A stretch of 64,000 bases of DNA, taken from contig NC_135550.1 in assembly GCF_964340395.1 (NCBI RefSeq), positions 30,263,176 to 30,327,175 on the forward strand. The letters are read 5' to 3'. This DNA is from Glandiceps talaboti. Lineage: Eukaryota > Hemichordata > Enteropneusta > Spengelidae. Each line of letters starts with the position of its first letter. Position 1 is the stretch's first letter. Under the pieces are notes generated by a model, which did not search any database, had not been told where the DNA came from, and worked only from the letters and a program-made list of their open reading frames with translations. A program made the translations under genes and the position numbers. Positions 50,843 through 62,562 of this stretch are shown one piece after another.

Positions 50843-51914
50843 GTCACATAAAGGCAAGTAATTTTTTTTATAATTTCAAATATTTGCAGTTTTATTCCTA
50901 AATATTTAAGTCTGAAAGTATTTTTTTTGCATTTAGTGATTTTTTATGTTTATCCTAGTTTTAGCATGTACCCACTGTAGTGTATTGTTGGCTTCATATT
51001 TTGAAAAGTAATATTTTGTTGTTTTTGTTCATATTGTCTTGAAATGAAAATTAAATTAATGAATTTTTCTGGTCAAACCAGAACGGAATGTTACAATGTA
51101 TAAAAAAATAAGCTTCTTAAATATATCAGAGGCAAAGTAAATGATTTTATCAAATTTTTCCAAAGAAATGTCCTCCTGATTGTGAAAAAAAAAATCAATG
51201 ATTTTTAACTCTGCATCTAGTATAGAGGGAAAAAGGTAGTATGGTATTATACTATATATGGAGACTTTGAACTATTCAGAGTATAGAGATGTACAATACA
51301 TTTATACATGTACTTTACATGTATATTGCTTCACATAGACAAACTTGTATTTCAAGTGTTTGAAACGACTTGGCTTTCTGTTCTCCATAAACCCCAGGTA
51401 TTCTATCAGCAAATTTGAATTTCTTAAAAAAGTAAACAGGACAGTAAATTGTGAATTGGATACCCATATTCATGTGTACAGCGTCACATCGTGACATTCA
51501 GTTTTTGTACAGTCTTATTTGTACATACCAAGGACAAGAGTGAATGTGTATAAAAAAGGTGTACCAGTGTGGAGAAAGTTTAGTTTAAGCAAATTAGCAA
51601 CGTCATGAATATTAAATAGAAAGTACATACAGCTGAAAATATTTTGTAATACACCAAGCAACGTTTTTATTTAAGATATTCTATATCAGCCAAATGTTTT
51701 ATACGATTGTATTTATAATAAACTATAAGCCTGGAGTGATGATGACGTATGTATGCAGCTGCAGAGATGGAACTGTTACAAGTAGATCTTGTTTTAAACC
51801 ACAACTTTCCAATTTGTGATATATTGTTTTTTTCAATGTGTTTGCATCGCTGTCCAATATTTTTGTACATAATGCTTCTACACTGTATATTTGCTATTTG
51901 GCTTGTTACTCGTC

Positions 51915-51920
51915 AATAAA
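51915..51920 (+). promoter_or_regulatory. AATAAA poly(A) signal, distal
   Basis: AATAAA in the context CGTCAATAAAATGGGATG with GT-rich sequence downstream (about 51945-51985). This is the best candidate for the main nesprin 3' end. Confidence 0.5.
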
Positions 51921-53036
51921 ATGGGATGTATAATGATGAATGATGAATCATATATTCAGTGTCTGGATTCCATTTTTTGTACAGAATTGTGAGGCTTGTG
52001 AATGAAGAAATAGTCCCAATGTTCAGCTTTCAAATTTGACACACGCCCTCTATGGAAAGAACAAAACTTCTTTTGTTTTTCTCCACTGCAGTGCGTTAAC
52101 TATTAAAAGTTAATCATAAATATCTATATTTTACAGATGCACCTGTAAATATAATTTTTCATCAATGTATCAATATCATGGAGTAAAATCCGAAATCTAT
52201 ACCTATTACACTTTTCTCTTCTTCCACTTATGATTGAGAAATACATATGTTTTGAACAAATCACTTCTTCAGTGTCTAACTGGATCTGACAGAATGATAC
52301 AAATTTACTGGAGGTGTTGAGTAACCAGTGGTGTGAAAAGGTTAGCTTCAATATATGTAAATTCAGGTGTGAAAGTACTTATCAGTTTATGTACATCTAA
52401 CTGTCCACCTGTGATGATGTCACTGTAGATTGGTGGAATGTCACTGAACAAGGACAAATGATTTGTTCGAAACATGTATGTTTCTCAATCAAAAGTGTAA
52501 GAGGAGAACTTGTGTAGAAATCATGGTGTTTCCATAATGATCGTACATACAACATAGTATTATTATATTACATTTTTGGTCATCTAATCTAAATACTGTT
52601 ACGATGTGGTTGCCCAGCTGCCAGTTTGTACTCTTACTGTGTTTTCAGCAGGTGAATCCACACCATGGTTTGTTCATTATTCAAGGTGAGACTCATCCCA
52701 TCCAAGACACTTCTAGAACGGGCACCTTGCCGTAGGTAGCATGACTCAACTGTCACTAAATTTATCCAACTTGCAGATTAAGAGTTTATGTAGCTATAAT
52801 TTATTATACTTTTGTTACTTTTATTAAGAGATAAAGTGTTTTAATATAACCATCACAAGAACCATGTGACACACTTGTTAAGGTTCTAGTTTTCAAAGCC
52901 CAGGCCTATATTGTGGTTCCAGCTCAATTCCTATATGAGTTGGAGAATTTTTTTCTCGAGTGCCTATTAAAAGATATAAATAGGTTAATATTACCGTACG
53001 TATTAATTACAACTTCCCTAGTGGTCCAGTGGATAA

Positions 53037-53217
53037 AGTATAGTATAGTATAGTATAGTATAGTATAGTATAGTATAGTATAGTATAGTATAGTATAGCA
53101 TAGTATAGTATTATAATATAGCATAGTATAGTGTAGTATAATATAGTACAGTACAATATAGTATAGTATAGTATAGCATAGCATAGCATAGTATAATATA
53201 GTATAGTATAGTAATTA
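53037..53217. repeat. AGTAT pentanucleotide array
   Basis: About 36 units of TAGTA with interruptions (ATAGC, ATAAT, GTGTAG) toward the right side. The open frames on the minus strand (LYYTILYY) are artefacts. Confidence 0.95.
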
Positions 53218-53492
53218 GTATAGTAGTAATTTCATTGAATTAGCCTAAATCAATCAATCATATGAAGTAGTCATATCGGAATATTGATCAAGATAAATTT
53301 TTAAAAAAATAATTTGGGAATAAATATGTAGAAAGAAGACAAAGAAAACAGTAGTGTAAACATAGGCCTTACAAGAAAAGGCAGTTTTCTCACTGCTACT
53401 TGAGTCCAGTTCACTCACTGTTGATCATTTTCTCTTTCCCTCCATCTCCACATACACTTTTCTACATATTAGATTTCCACTAATTACATCAT

Positions 53493-53630
53493 CATTCTGC
53501 CAATCACACTCAATCTACCATTCTGCCAATCACACTCAATCTACCATTCTGCCAAGCCAATCACACTCAATCTACCATTCTGCCAATCACACTCAATCTA
53601 CCATTCTGCCAAGCCAATCACACTCAATCA
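53493..53630. repeat. 26/31-bp tandem repeat, five copies
   Basis: Unit CATTCTGCCAATCACACTCA plus ATCTAC. Copies 3 and 5 carry an AAGCC insertion, giving the order 26-26-31-26-31. Confidence 0.9.
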
Positions 53631-56600
53631 TACAATCATACATTAGTCTTTAAAGAATCTCACACAGACTTCTCAGTATTTTTTTTTTTACATTTATTTA
53701 AAGTTTTATTTCTTTGACCCTGCAAACCTCCAAGTCTTTCATGTCCTCCAAAAGGGTTCAAAGTTAAAGTTAAGGGTGGGGGGGGGGGGGGGGGGAGTAG
53801 AACATTTAATCTGACACACTGCATACAGTCCTTACATAACACACCTTGAATATAATGTGCCCTAATGCCAGACATTCATATAAATAGCAAGGTAAAAAGT
53901 TTTGTATTCCATAATTCCCTGGTACCATTCAAAACTAGACCAAAGCGGTCGATAGTCACCACATTTTAAACGTATGATTTTATAAAACTTTTAGCAGTGT
54001 ACTAATTAGCACAATCAAAGTAAATGAAATTTCAGTTCACTCAATCACATGTATTTCTATTAAAATACCATTTTTGTTTTCAAATGTAGCTGTTAATGTA
54101 CTCAATAAATACAAAGTGTTTGATAAGATTGTAGACGTGACTGATGACATCCAAGTAGACTATGTAAGGTCATTTAATGCCTTGTTTAGATTGACGACTG
54201 TGTGCAGTGTGTCTGGCTTGAGTGGTTCTACCTTGTTGAATCTGACCTCTGACCTTTGTACAAACATATGGCACATACATACAAAGGGTTTAAAATGCTG
54301 TACAATTGAGCTTTCCTAGCTAGGTTGATTAATGTGCATGGACTGATAAAAGATGGGTGAAATACTCTGTACTAGCCATCTCATTTCTTCTTTAACATAT
54401 TTCAGGACACCAGCTGCAGTTCGGAGAAAATCAAATATTCTCTAAAGACTGACACAAAGTTGAAAAAAGATCTTCTCTTCAAAGATAAAATATAAATGCT
54501 AAAATTATGACTGGCAATGCATGTTACACCTTATTGAAATCCAGCAACATAAGTCTGAGTAGAGGCCAGTGTGCCCTCTAATGATAGCCAAATTTTATTG
54601 TTGTGAGTCAAAATGAGAAAAACGGGGATTTCTTGTGAGTCACCACATAGTGAGAGATAGGGGAACACCAAATGTTGATGTGTCATTAGAAATTGGCTTA
54701 GAGGGTACACTGGTTCTGGCACATGCCCACCACATGGTGAACTGAATGGAATTTACGATGACTGACAAAACTGTCACAATGATAGTCTGATAAACGGTTA
54801 TACAAACTGTAAATGAGTATACATTGCTACTTTTCTATACTCTTTCTGAAATCATACTGGTGTTACTGTAAACTGGGGCCTCATACAACTGATACAACAA
54901 GCATCATCACAGCAACTGAGAAAACAGTATATATATATATATTTATATATTTTTGATCTGATACATAGAATTTGTCAGCTTTGTAGATTGTTACATACAT
55001 ATTATGACCTGGGTCAAATACACAGACAGTCATTTTCACATTTCATAACCAAACTTATTTTAAATATTGGTCAAAATGATAAAATCAAACATTACTCATT
55101 GTGTTTGTATTTGCCATTTAAAAAAAATTTCTTTTCTGTTTTTTTTTAAATCAGCTACAAGAAAAGTAAGTAGAGTAATAAAACAATTTTAGGATCAAGA
55201 GGTTATGAAATAATGTGACATAGAACTGTTATACTTAGCAGACACTCGCAACACAAAACATATATCATGTCAGATGAATTCATTAGTCTTTCAGACAACT
55301 TAACACAAAACATAGAAACACACTTCATAAACTAAATAATATGATTTCCTACAACTATTACAAATTATTTCATTTCAACATAATTACTAGTAAAAGTATA
55401 TACCATTGTTACAACTGAAGAAAACCCAGGTTTCACCATGATTTCATACAACTAAAAATAAACCAAGTCAGTTGTCGTGACTATTGAATAAACACTTTGT
55501 GCGTCATACATAACTCCCCCACCTTTTTTACATACTTGACGTAAGCCAAGAAAATATCACCTTTGGCATCAGCATTCACCGATACTATACTATACTTTGA
55601 AAGGACAGCAAAATAGCTGTTTTGTCATTAAAGGCTACTAAAATTTTTAAAAAAGTGTTCAACTTGGAGTTCATTGCTGTTATTTATATTATAGCTTGCA
55701 AAGATGAACATAAGGTCAAGTTTTATTTTATGTAGTACGTCAGGAGAAAAGTACAAAAACTTGTAGTTTACTAAAAGAGACTGCCTTTAATTGTATGACA
55801 CATGAACAGGGGTAAACACAGACTAAGGTGTCAATGTACCCCATTAGTAATTGAAGTAAGCTTAAATTAGTATGTATAGGCCATTTTGACCTTTGAATTT
55901 TCTACTACAACCTGGAAAAAGTATATACAAATAATGTAAGTTGAAGCAGGATAAATTATATATAGTACAGCATAGAATGAATTCAACATGTCATACTATT
56001 AATGTATCTAGACATGAATGGATGACTTTTAGGAGTTGTTGAATCAGACATAATCTTAGACGAATAAAGAAAATGGCTTTTTCTTTCATAAACTTTAAAA
56101 GATATGCTATAATTTCTGACATTCTGGCTGTCACAACGTAGTTATGTATATAACCCCATCCTGACAATCTATTCTACTACTATTGTTCAGTGTTCATTTT
56201 ATGAACAATTTAAATTTGCAAATCAGAAGACTAACAGGGTGTTGAAATGAGCATACCCCTTACTTTAATAGACTTTGGGAGAGATGTTGTAGACAGGTGT
56301 TTACCTGTATGCTAATTGAATTTTTTTTTTTTGTAAACAGAACTGATATGCTTTATGTGGTAAAATCAAACATTTTGTCTGAAATTAAGTTGACTTTAGT
56401 CTTTTTAGCCCAAATAAACAATTTTTATCTAAATATTGAAAGGAATTCACTACATAGTACTGCTGTATGGTGGATTACATCCTATGCCAAAATATGTGGT
56501 CTTGCACCACTTTCTAACCAATGTATTTGTATTTGGAAATATGTTCAAGCAAGTCCCGTAAATATATATGTCTAACATTATCATTTTTTTTAATGATTGT

Positions 56601-57065
56601 AACCATGGTGACAAAGAACAAAAATTGATAATTATCATTAATGAATAATATTCGTACTTCTACCACTGTTGGAAAACAAGTTAAATTTTCCAACTTGGCT
56701 GAATGAAACTGGTGAAGTGATGGTTTTCTTTTTGAGTGATTTTAAATAGAGACTCTGAAAGTTATTTATAGATACTGGTAGTTCATCTCAGAGTTACCAA
56801 TTGGAAGGGTTTAGACAACACAAATTATAAATAGCATTAAAAAATCATTTTTTTTGTGTGTGTGTGAAAACTTGCCAAAATTTCCTTAATATGCTTAAGT
56901 ACATCAATCTCATTAACATTCTAAAACCTGGACTGGTTAATTTAATTAATTTCAGCTTACACTTCACTGGTCTTATTATTTTGCAGACACACTTTCACTG
57001 TAACAGTAATAGATATTTGCCAATACTTGACGATTCCCCCCTCCATGAAGTCATAAAAATAGATA

Positions 57066-57071
57066 TTTATT
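57066..57071 (-). promoter_or_regulatory. Candidate AATAAA poly(A) signal of the ER gene
   Basis: TTTATT on the plus strand is the first AATAAA I find downstream of the receptor stop, about 725 bases on. It adjoins the C run and CT repeat. A weaker ATTAAA-type site (TTTAAT, plus strand) is near 57540. Confidence 0.25.
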
Positions 57072-57075
57072 TCAA

Positions 57076-57090
57076 CCCCCCCCCCTCTCC

Positions 57091-57156
<66 letters not shown>
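57076..57156. repeat. Poly-C then (CT)n tract
   Basis: About ten C followed by about 70 bases of CT with two early CCCT interruptions. On the minus strand it reads (AG)n and lies within the probable ER 3' region. Confidence 0.95.
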
Positions 57157-57157
<1 letters not shown>

Positions 57158-57795
57158 AAATCTTTCATCATTGCATTGTAAGTATGCACAAGATTTGAAA
57201 TGTCTAATGGCAAAAAAGTGCACATAATAAAATTTCACCATTGTAACCTACGGTTTGAAATCCCTAAATATGTTCATGAGCTAAAGAGCTAAATATCTTT
57301 TGTACAAGTACCTAATAAGTTCTGTGGAAAAATTTTAAATATTGACAGCTGAAAAGGTTTCCTAAAAGCAAAAATATGTTGACCAAACTGTATGGGAGAA
57401 AGTATGCTAAAACTAATTCCTATCAATAAATAAGGCTTGTAGATATGTTGAAGATGATTTTTGTCTAAACCTAGTGAAAGTGAATTTTACAAATATATCA
57501 TGTTTGTTTTCACCCATGATTTTTTGATCAGAAATGTATCTTTAATACTTTTTAACCACATACTATCTTTGATGAATTCTTTTTAAGACAGCTCAGGATT
57601 GCTTTTTGAATATTTAACGGATGAGAAACTCAGTTTGTAACTGCACCTTACCCCACTAACCAATCAACCCTATGAACCCCACATTTCAAAAGTGGTGCCA
57701 CCCATCATATAGAACGCAATAGAAATGGACAAAACTATATGAAAAGAAGGAGTGACCAGCTTTGCTTAGCAGAAATTGTTGTACTATCACCATTA

Positions 57796-58148
57796 TTATT
57801 CTGTACGCTCTGTAAAGTTGCCTCCCTGATCAGTTTCATTATCTCGGTCACTAGGCCTATGTATTTCTTCTTTCCATTCCTGGGCTTGTCTCTGTTGTCT
57901 CCTGACAATGGTATTAGAATCTAACATCTCTAGCAGTAAATCATAAAGTGGCACATTGCCAGAGTTCCTCACTTCAAACAACTGAGTTATACCCTTGCAG
58001 CTGAGATGGCGTAGATGGGAAAGGAGCATCAGAAGCTTAGGAAGTCGTCTCAATTCTGTAGGATTTGTGAGTTCAACTGCTTCACTTAGTGCATCTGTTA
58101 GATCATCTTGTAACTTGTGTAATCTGTCTTGACTCTGTAGTTCCATGG
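57796..58148 (-). CDS. ESR: ER terminal exon: LBD helices 9-12 and F domain
   Basis: 353 coding bases after TTTACAG/CC; TAG stop. Contains [20 protein letters not shown] (human LLILSHIRHMSNKGMEHLY) and the AF-2 helix [10 protein letters not shown], followed by a polar tail of about 40 residues ending FTERTE. The His524 equivalent is Gln (GITQLF). Vertebrate ESR1 splits this part over two exons; here it is one. Confidence 0.96.
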
Positions 58149-61100
58149 CTGTAAATAACAGTACAAGATTTTAATTCTATTGCTCTTTTATCACGATGTA
58201 CACTTGCATACTTCATTGAACACACTGATTAATAAAGTACATTTTGTTGTATATCATTTAGGACACCTAATGGCCACCAGATTGCAGTTCTTCACTTGAC
58301 AATCATATTGTATTGGATATGATCTTTGTACTCGTATCTTCAACATAGCCTTAAGTATGCACCCTTACAGGCTATGTTTCTAATAACATTTTTAAAATGA
58401 TGGGACAGTTAAAAATTTCACAAAGTATAAAAAAAGAAAGTGTATGAGTACATGTTGGTTATACTTTCATAATTGTACTGTAACAGTCTGAATGACTTAG
58501 AAATGACAATTAAAGTAAGAAGGAAACTTAGAACCATGTCTTTTATTAAATGTACCAAATTTTAGCAATAATTGTTAATTTTCACACAGGTACAAGCTTG
58601 TGGGTTTGCCATCTGACAATCAGTGACATTGTGATTTTTTTTTTCTAATCCTTAGACTAGAAATGTTTCTTACCTGAATTGACAAGTACAAGGGCCTTGA
58701 GGCACACAAATTCTTCTTTGCTGAGATCAAAGGCAGCACATCGGTTGGCTATAGCTGCTATGTGCTGGCACAGATCTGTGAATCCTGATTTGGCAAAATC
58801 TTTCCTGAAAACATCAGACAAAATTTCAAATAATCACTATCTCCAAGAACTCAGTCCTGCTTCTGAAGATGCAGTATTTATTTAGTAGATAGTGTAACGT
58901 CCTTGTTTTCTACACATGCTTAGAAGTGCCACATAGTTCACAACTACAAATAGATTGGAATGTTCTACTTTTGACTTCAAGGACTATGTTGTAATGAAAA
59001 CTTATATAGTTTGTGATTTCAGAACTTCAAAACTACAACTGATTTAGTATATTCCAACCTTGGCTTGTGGAACTGAAATAATAATATTCTATCTATAGTT
59101 TGATGGTGCTTTTAATTTTCATAAATTTGTCTCCCCAGATATCCAGTGAGGTTTGACCCTCATGGGTTCAGTATTGATGCAGGAGGGAACCATTGAAAAC
59201 CTGCGTCATCCAGTAGAGTCAAACTAAATGACAGCCTTATTACTTACAGTATGGCAAATTTAATCAAATCCAGACCAGATTTTGAATCTGACTGCAGATT
59301 GACTGACTCGGCCACCAACCACTGTCATAAAAACCCAACTGCAGTGATAAGAGACCAGTGGTTTGACCACTCAGCCACCAATAACTGTCATAAAAACTAG
59401 ATCTTGTAGTGTGTAAAATACAGTATAAAACACATAGCAAGGCTAAATCTTACCTATCAACAATAAGTCCTGGTGCAAAAAATAGCTTTTCTCCTTTATA
59501 TTGCATTGATTTGTAACAAAGGCTGATGAGTAAGATTTCCAACCAACTGTTTTCTAGCAACCTAACCTGGTCATCTAATTCCAATGTACTGTAGCCTATG
59601 TAACAAAAATAAGAAATGTTAGTTTACGGTCACTTTCCTCGTAATTCTCATTTGTCATCAATACATTTTGTTTCACAAAATTTATAAGATTTGATCATAT
59701 TGAAATAATTTGTTTTACCTTTTACTTCATCATTGACTGTTTGTTACATAAAATCTTTCAGAGTTAGAAAATAATTTGTAATTTACCTTTTAGCTCATCC
59801 TTGACATTTCATTTCATGAAATGTTACATGATTTTCATAAAATAATGTTTTTACCTTCCAGTTTAAAATATTACGTTACAAGCATAATTTCCAACATATA
59901 ACTCACATAGTAACAATGTGATTACAACAAAACTAATCACTAACATTTCAAAAACGTTTTCTTAAACAGTAACCAAGTATAGTTATGATATTAGCCATAT
60001 ATAGGGTTGTCTATCAGTTAGCTATAAAAATGATGAAATACAGAACACATACCTGGAATTTGTTTAGCCCAGTTAATAACTTGTAGGAGTTGTCTGTCAG
60101 CTAGCTGTATCAGTGACTTCATGAGGTAGTTTTGGTCATCAAAATTGACAGTCTCATCGAGTGTGATAGGCTCCATTTCAGCATTGACAAGTGCTATCAG
60201 AATGGGGTTAGTTGGTACTCTCTTACAAGGAAAGCAGTTTTCAGCTGCTCCAATATCATCACTAGCAGGTCTCTTGTATTTACTTCTACCTCCTGGTTTT
60301 CTATCCTTACGTACACCTAGGTACAAAGATAACCAATAAATCTACATTATACACCATGCACAAGCTAAGTTGAACAAAAAAAATATGGAATTTATAGCCT
60401 GGTCGTTCTATGTCATGACAACGCTTATCTATGTCAAAACAATGCATGTCTACATCACTGGTTCTGCTGTGTTCAAAAAATGAGTCAAAACGTTCAAAAT
60501 TGTGATTACTTTCCCAAATTCCCCAACTTTTCTTTGACATTGGTGCTGGTATAATATTCTTCAATACATTTGTTTCACTCAGCCGGAAAAACTCTTGACT
60601 CGTGAAGCAACTTGTAGTGACAAAGCCACCTTAGGTCACTCATATTTTCCTTGGCTGAACAGAGAAAAATATTGGGGAATAACAGCTAATTGTCCTTCCA
60701 TATCTATTTATAATTCCTACATATATTTCTAATACTAAACTTTCTATCCTTACATATACACCTACATGGAATTACTTTGATATTACTTCCATATTTTACA
60801 ATAATTTCTAATTTCTCAGTCTCCTCACTAAATGGCTTTATAGTTGCGCAACAAATTCTACCATTTAGATCTAAATAATGAAAATCAAGTAAAATCAAGT
60901 ATAAATAATGAAAATCAAGTAAAATTGTTGTATATATTTCTACCATTTCTCCTTTTTTATCGGTAAGCTCACCTCAGGAAACAGACGGTTTGGAATCAGA
61001 AATGTAACATTGTCAATACATGATAAATCTCTTGTACTCTTCCACACTTTTTTCCATACATAAGCATTATGATTTGAATGTTTGGCAAGATATTCACATA

Positions 61101-61895
61101 TATTTTACTATTGATGTAAACATATTTTGATATTTATTCCTACCCCCTGCATCCATCACAACCATAGGGTAATAACTATGGCATGAAATTCACATCATAT
61201 CTTTACATCCAAAAATACTTGACAATTCTTTTCTGCACTTACACTTACATACCAAATGCTTATTTTCTTTATGTATCAATGGTATGAAATTCACATGACA
61301 TCTTTACAGTCCAACTGACTTGTACACAATTCAGGCCTTCTCACACATTACCCACTACTTTATTTCTCTACAAATACCACTATCTAAATTCACTGGTGTG
61401 ATTTCCAATATTTTTTATCATAACCTTAACCATGATATGCCTATGTGGGCCTCTATTTAAAAGATCTGATATCAGTTGATTTTCATTTCCCCAGTGGGTA
61501 CGTTGTTACATCCGTTCTCCCTTTACCATTTAATATTAATAATCATCTGTATTCCACCTATATTATCGAGTATGCAATGTGAAGTTTTGAATTTTTTATC
61601 TCTAAATACCGGTATATGGAATATTTATGATTGTCTTCCAGCTGATTTCATACCTAATGTTATTTTAATTGGAATGGATTTCTAGTACCCAACCCAACAA
61701 AATTTCAATAATAGACATTTAAATTTAACATTCTTTGTCTAATATCTTAACTATAATTGTTATATGAGTACAACTCACCATTTCTCATCATGCCTACAGC
61801 ATAACACTTCCTAAGGCGACAGGCTTGACAACTTTTCCTGCGATGTTTGTCTATGGTGCATTCATTGGTGGCTGGACACACATACTCCGCTGATC
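57796..61895 (-). CDS. ESR: Estrogen receptor (NR3 nuclear receptor), last five coding exons, gene partial
   Basis: A ligand-type nuclear receptor acting as a DNA-binding transcription factor. Exons in transcription order: 61895-61779 (second zinc finger), 60316-60053 (hinge, helices 1-3), 59595-59454 (helices 4-6), 58804-58674 (helices 7-8), 58148-57796 (helices 9-12, F tail, stop). All are GT-AG and phase-compatible, giving about 335 residues in the window. The second finger [20 protein letters not shown] and helix 12 [13 protein letters not shown] are ER-like. ERR differs ([19 protein letters not shown]) and 3-keto steroid receptors have another D-box. The first zinc finger exon, with the P-box, is not between 61896 and 64000 and must lie beyond. 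The LBD is diverged: Gln replaces both Glu353 and His524 (human ER-alpha numbering), while Arg394 is kept. Confidence 0.93.
58674..58804 (-). CDS. ESR: ER exon: LBD helices 7-8
   Basis: 131 bases (TTTTCAG/GAAAG ... TTCAG/GTAAGA). Reads [20 protein letters not shown], then [30 protein letters not shown] is identical to human ER (GEEFVCLKSIILLNS). Confidence 0.94.
59454..59595 (-). CDS. ESR: ER exon: LBD helices 4-6 and beta hairpin
   Basis: 142 bases (ACATAG/GCTAC ... GATAG/GTAAGA); too short an open stretch to stand out alone. Reads [20 protein letters not shown], then [22 protein letters not shown]. The nuclear-receptor signature DQVxLLxxxWLEIL is intact, and the final Arg is the Arg394 equivalent. 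Confidence 0.95.
60053..60316 (-). CDS. ESR: ER exon: DNA-binding extension, hinge and LBD helices 1-3
   Basis: 264 bases (CCTAG/GTGTACG ... CCAG/GTATGT). It opens with the C-terminal extension [16 protein letters not shown] (human IRKDRRGGR), then a hinge with a basic CKR patch. Helix 3 reads [19 protein letters not shown] (human NLADRELVHMINWAKRVPG). Asp351 and Lys362 equivalents are kept. The Glu353 equivalent is Gln. Confidence 0.95.
61779..61895 (-). CDS. ESR: ER exon: second zinc finger
   Basis: 117 bases, the same length as human ESR1 exon 3, phase 1 at both ends (TTTTTTTCCACAG/GA ... AAATG/GTGAGT). It encodes [20 protein letters not shown] then [18 protein letters not shown]. All four zinc-ligand Cys are present. 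The D-box is PATNE (PATNQ in vertebrate ER-alpha). Confidence 0.96.
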
Positions 61896-62142
61896 CTGTG
61901 GAAAAAAATGAGAACAACAAAATAAATAAATACATTACAAATTTACAAACAAGTGTGTTTTACCTATTTTCCAAATTGCCAGCAAAATCTCCAGAGCACA
62001 ATAACAGATGACAACATTACTGGATCCCTAGACACTCCAAATGACAACACATACACGTACTACACTTACAATGCTATACAACTGTCAAAGTTATCAGGTT
62101 TGAGGTGGGAGAAATTTCCTTTGAAAGTGGTCCTACTATAAC

Positions 62143-62349
62143 AATAGTGGCAGCTCTATCCCACACACTAGCATACAATCCACCAATAGTGGCAGCTCTA
62201 TCCCACACACTAGCATACAATCCACCAATAGAGGCAGCTCTATCCCACACACTAGCATACAATCCACCAATAGTGGCAGCTCTATCCCACACACTAGCAT
62301 ACAATCCACCAATAGTGGCAGCTCTATCCCACACACTAGCATACAATCC
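62143..62349. repeat. 42-bp tandem repeat, about five copies
   Basis: The motif GTGGCAGCTCTATCCCACAC recurs at 62147, 62189, 62231 (GAGG variant), 62273 and 62315, exactly 42 bases apart. Because 42 is divisible by three, all frames stay open on both strands, which produces spurious repetitive open frames. Confidence 0.93.
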
Positions 62350-62562
62350 AGTTATGTGGGGATTTTTGGCTCTCGTCTTTCATCTACAATTTCATTAGCA
62401 GCTGTTTACTTAAATGTTCGGTCTGAAAGGTGGCGCAAATTCTTATTGTGTTTTAAATTTTTCCCATTAAGAGATGATGTCAAAAGACCCACATGTGGCT
62501 AGAACCATTTCAGAGATTGAGCGATACAGTTTAAACATAATTATATTCAATTAATAATGTTC

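Larger units (their letters stand above)
50455..51940 (+). other. Nesprin 3' UTR
   Basis: AT-rich and without an open frame continuing the gene. Three AATAAA signals (50665, 50837, 51915) suggest alternative polyadenylation. The end is placed shortly after the last of these and is approximate. Confidence 0.6.
51941..57795. other. Intergenic region between the two 3' ends
   Basis: AT-rich and without a supportable gene. It includes tandem repeats at 53037-53217, 53493-53630 and 57076-57156, a G run (53778-53795) and a TA stretch (about 54928-54952). Part of its right side must be the 3' UTR of the minus-strand receptor gene. Confidence 0.65.
58149..61778 (-). other. ER introns in window
   Basis: Introns 61778-60317, 60052-59596, 59453-58805 and 58673-58149, all GT-AG. 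An imperfect direct repeat around GACT(C/G)(A/G)GCCACCAA lies at about 59307-59400 (copies near 59303 and 59368). Frames here show no protein similarity I recognise. Confidence 0.6.

Noticed and set aside
52924-53189. Minus-strand open frames reading LYYTILYY
   Set aside because: Translation of the AGTAT pentanucleotide array.
56858-57181. 107-residue plus-strand frame ending in SLSLSLSL
   Set aside because: The tail is the CT repeat and the rest has no support.
62074-62398. Open frames of up to 97 residues on both strands
   Set aside because: Caused by the 42-bp repeat, whose length is a multiple of three; no splice or family evidence.
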